Positions 5,354 through 7,460 of a DNA stretch of 7,460 nucleotides are shown here, piece after piece. The number at the start of each line of letters is the position of its first letter. Within the stretch, counting starts at the first letter, position 1. The stretch is taken from the NCBI GenBank assembly GCA_016210435.1, contig JACQUF010000018.1, positions 1-7,460 on the forward strand. Direction: 5' to 3'. The notes under the pieces were generated by a model. The model had not been told where the DNA came from, did no database searches, and worked only from the letters and a program-made list of their open reading frames with translations. A program made the position numbers and the translations under genes. The stretch comes from Chloroflexota bacterium. GTDB taxonomy: Bacteria; Chloroflexota; Dehalococcoidia; Lucifugimonadales; Lucifugimonadaceae.

Positions 5354-6579
5354 ATGTGCCTCCCCCGGAAGTACCACACGGCGCCGGCGCCAACGACCAC
5401 CACGAACCCGAGTACCAGGCGTCCGAGGATTGACGCCGGCGACCATTGGACGTCGCCAGTGTCGGGCAGGCGGTCGTCCTCGGCGGTTACGAACATTCGT
5501 ATCGACTGCCCGAACACGATCCCGAGGTCCTCCCACGGCACCAGGAACTCCACCCTCAGCCCGCCCTCGGTTTCGGAGTCGCCCCAGTCCTTGTCTTCGA
5601 AGATGGTCTCCCAGTCGTCGTCGTCGTTCGAGGACTGCTCGCCCTTCTCGTGGTCGCTGTCGGCGCCGTGCGCGCGGACGCGCACAGCGACCTCGGACCC
5701 GCTCCTGGTCGGCGCGTATTCGACGAGGACCTGGCGGTCGTCCGGGTCTGCGAAGCTGCCGTTGTCATTGGTGTCGACGTGTACGACGTAGCTGACCTTC
5801 GTCGAGTGCCCGTTCTGTCCGGAGAACGGGCCGCTGTCCAAGGCGAACCGCTCCACCATCCAGTAGTTGATCTCGGTGTCGACGCGGTTTGCCCAGTAAA
5901 GGCGGTGGAGGTCGGCGTGCACCCTGTGGGTGTCGTCGAAGGGGTCGGCAAGTTGCGGCATCCCGACCCAGTCGGTGAAGTTGGAGTCGAGGACGATGCC
6001 GCCTGTCGGGTTGCCCGAAGGGGGCGGCGGGAGCCTGGGACCGGACTGTGTGAAAGTGACGTCGTCGATGAAGAAGCCGTCGCCTGAGCTGTCAAGCCCG
6101 GAGACGAACTCCAACCTGAAATTTGCGGAAAGCTGGCTGTCCGGGATCGCAAAGCTGTAGAGGTGGTATTCACGGTCGTCCTCGCGGTCGACCCATGTGC
6201 GAAGGCCCTGCCGTCCCTGGGCGCCCTCCATGAAGAGCGAAACCGTGTCGTGCCTCTCGAAGCCGTCGGCCTTCGCCCAGAACGTCAGCGTGATCCCGGA
6301 TGCCGTCGATAGGTCGACGGTGCGACGCGCTTCCGAACCGGAGCCGCGCAAGCGTAGGTCATGCTTCCCGGATTGGGCGTCGCCGCTGTTGACGACCAGC
6401 ACGTCCGCGGACACCAGCCATGCCGAGGTCCAGACGCCCGAGCCTCCGGCGAGCGAGCCCGATTCGAAGTCGTCGGCTGCGACAACTGCATCCGCCTGCG
6501 CGTGGCGGGCGGGCAGGAGTTGCAAGAGGCCAAGGGTCAGGGCGACCGCGAGGACAGCCGCGAGGGCACGTCGGATCAC
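5338..6579 (-). CDS. Secreted two-domain beta protein with membrane tail, probable exosortase client
   Basis: This is a 413-residue protein. A signal peptide is clear: RR, a hydrophobic core, then a likely cut after HAQA (residue 29). Residues about 35-178 look like a jelly-roll, carbohydrate-binding-type domain, opening DDFESG and closing GFFIDDVTFTQ. A proline linker (LPPPPSG, 183-189) leads to a second domain of about 195-370 beginning VLDSNFTDW. This one contains a possible calcium loop (DTNDNG, 269-274) and a very acidic patch near 306-338. The end is LPDTG (371-375), then QWSP, a hydrophobic helix at about 384-404 and a basic tail, RGRHMWRPG. That is the tripartite pattern of a sortase- or exosortase-processed surface protein. 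The GTG start overlaps the preceding stop as GTGA, with GCGGAAG just upstream. Sugar binding is inferred from fold resemblance only; I recognise no enzymatic motif. Confidence 0.82.
   Translation of the reverse strand: MIRRALAAVLAVALTLGLLQLLPARHAQADAVVAADDFESGSLAGGSGVWTSAWLVSADVLVVNSGDAQSGKHDLRLRGSGSEARRTVDLSTASGITLTFWAKADGFERHDTVSLFMEGAQGRQGLRTWVDREDDREYHLYSFAIPDSQLSANFRLEFVSGLDSSGDGFFIDDVTFTQSGPRLPPPPSGNPTGGIVLDSNFTDWVGMPQLADPFDDTHRVHADLHRLYWANRVDTEINYWMVERFALDSGPFSGQNGHSTKVSYVVHVDTNDNGSFADPDDRQVLVEYAPTRSGSEVAVRVRAHGADSDHEKGEQSSNDDDDWETIFEDKDWGDSETEGGLRVEFLVPWEDLGIVFGQSIRMFVTAEDDRLPDTGDVQWSPASILGRLVLGFVVVVGAGAVWYFRGRHMWRPG
5345..5366 (-). promoter_or_regulatory. Ribosome binding site deciding the exosortase start
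   Basis: On the minus strand a strong GGGGGAGG lies five bases before GTG 5353, inside the last codons of the upstream gene. It selects this GTG over the many upstream in-frame alternatives and marks a 16-base gene overlap. Confidence 0.65.
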
Positions 6580-7460
6580 GGATGCGCTTCCGCCCGGATA
6601 TCCGGCCTGACGAAGCGCAGGAGACAGGCCGCCAGGATCGCGAGACCTGCGACCGTGATCGCCCAGCCGGCCCCATAGATCGGGGCCCGCGTGATCGCCA
6701 CTTCGACTGCGTGGTCGCCGGCCGGGACATGCGCCATGATGAGCGATTCGACTCCGACGATTGGCACGTAGGTGCCGTCGACCCTGACCGTCGAGCCGTC
6801 GACCTCGCCCATGGGCAGGAGCACCCACGCGTCGTCGTCGAGCGAGAGCCTGAACCGGTACCCGGCCTGGTCGGCCGCATAGTCTTGGAGCACCAGGCGG
6901 GAGTCGCTCACCGGCGCGTCCGCGGACAGCCCCAGCTCGTCGGCGAGGATACGGACGGCGAGCGGGTCGCGCGTGACCGCCGCGTGGAAGAGGAGGTTGA
7001 GCCCGACGAAGTCGACCGAACCGTTCCCGTAGACGTTCCTGCCGATGAGGACGCTCTTGGTCGCCGGGTAGTCGAAATGGATCAGCTCGGTCTGCGCCCC
7101 CTGGACCGCGGTCCCGCGCCACTCGCCGATAGCGACGCCGCCGACTGATTCCGGGAACGGCCGCAGGCTCTCGAGGACGCCGGCGGCGTTGAGCGCGGCC
7201 TGCCGGAGGCCGAGGGCGGGCTCCCCGTACACGTCGAGGAAGCGCGGCTCTCGTGCGAGCGGGTCGAGGGGTGCGCCGGTCATGTCCACGACCGCCCGCC
7301 CGCCCGCTTCCGCGAACTCGCGAACGGTACGCTCGGCTCTTCCCCGGTCCCTGAACGTGAAGCGGGACAGCAGAAGCGTGTCGTAGCGGGCCAGGAAGGC
7401 CGGGTCGTAGTCGTCGATGTTGCTCGAGGTGCCGACGATCACCTCCGGAAAGAGGTAGGC
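6576..7460 (-). CDS. C-terminal part of a 6-pyruvoyl-tetrahydropterin-synthase-related membrane protein (partial)
   Basis: The last 294 residues of a longer protein enter from the right edge; the frame is open to base 7460 (AYLFPE precedes the first GTG), so the start is outside. The visible part begins with a Rossmann- or glutamine-amidotransferase-like domain: YDTLLLSRFTFRDRGRAERT then FAEAGGRAVVDMTG. A second conserved-looking block follows, SVLIGRNVYGNGSVDFVGLN. Then comes a beta-rich domain (LVLQDY, GYRFRLSLDDDAWVLLPM, ADGDHAVEVAI-like strands), a single C-terminal membrane helix at about 262-283 and a short basic and acidic end. This is the arrangement I associate with the large membrane proteins called PTPS-related, which accompany XrtG and its glycosyltransferase. 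That name rests on family memory and context and has no known reaction here. The stop overlaps the next gene's GTG. Confidence 0.65.
   Translation of the reverse strand, partial: AYLFPEVIVGTSSNIDDYDPAFLARYDTLLLSRFTFRDRGRAERTVREFAEAGGRAVVDMTGAPLDPLAREPRFLDVYGEPALGLRQAALNAAGVLESLRPFPESVGGVAIGEWRGTAVQGAQTELIHFDYPATKSVLIGRNVYGNGSVDFVGLNLLFHAAVTRDPLAVRILADELGLSADAPVSDSRLVLQDYAADQAGYRFRLSLDDDAWVLLPMGEVDGSTVRVDGTYVPIVGVESLIMAHVPAGDHAVEVAITRAPIYGAGWAITVAGLAILAACLLRFVRPDIRAEAHP

Noticed and set aside
5446..6087. Plus-strand open frame opposite the client protein gene
   Set aside because: It is a mirror of a well-supported secreted protein gene and is biased to Val, Asp and Arg, typical of an antisense shadow.
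6580..7122. Upstream extension of the secreted protein
   Set aside because: It would hide the signal peptide in the middle of the protein and overlaps the PTPS-related gene; GTG 6579 gives a clean signal sequence.

Overview
The window is about 65% G+C and carries one tightly packed operon on the minus strand, followed on that strand by a toxin-antitoxin pair. The likely source is a high-GC bacterium. The gene set looks like an exosortase-G (XrtG)-type locus, best known from Gram-positive bacteria, so Actinomycetota, Chloroflexota or a relative are plausible. The sequence alone does not settle the phylum.

Operon, in transcription order from right to left: (1) the C-terminal part of a large membrane protein of the 6-pyruvoyl-tetrahydropterin-synthase-related type, running off the right edge (7460-6576); (2) a secreted two-domain beta-rich protein with a signal peptide and a C-terminal membrane tail containing LPDTG, the probable exosortase client (6579-5338); (3) a small exosortase-family membrane protein in which the usual catalytic Cys is Ser (5353-4739); (4) a processive family-2 glycosyltransferase (4742-3363); (5) a GT-C type polytopic glycosyltransferase with an extracytoplasmic tail (3360-1522), interrupted by an in-frame TAG; (6) the rest of that tail, continuing in the same frame (1512-1204). 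Every junction overlaps or is nearly abutting (GTGA, 16 nt, ATGA, 2 nt, in-frame stop), so the genes are probably cotranscribed and translationally coupled. The simplest joint role is synthesis of a surface glycan or glycoprotein together with membrane processing or anchoring of the secreted client protein.

Beyond a short spacer (1126-1203) with no visible terminator lies a vapBC-like module: a ribbon-helix-helix antitoxin (1089-820) and a PIN-domain toxin (815-366). It has its own promoter and two short palindromes over the promoter and start codon. Its codon use looks less GC-biased than the operon's. At the left edge, a plus-strand reading frame ending at 197 may be the C-terminal tail of a gene outside the window. 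The 168 bases between it and the toxin gene hold nothing I recognise.

The points most worth a second look are the Cys-to-Ser change in the exosortase, the in-frame TAG that splits the GT-C protein, the LPDTG-bearing tail of the client protein, and the palindromes in the toxin-antitoxin promoter.
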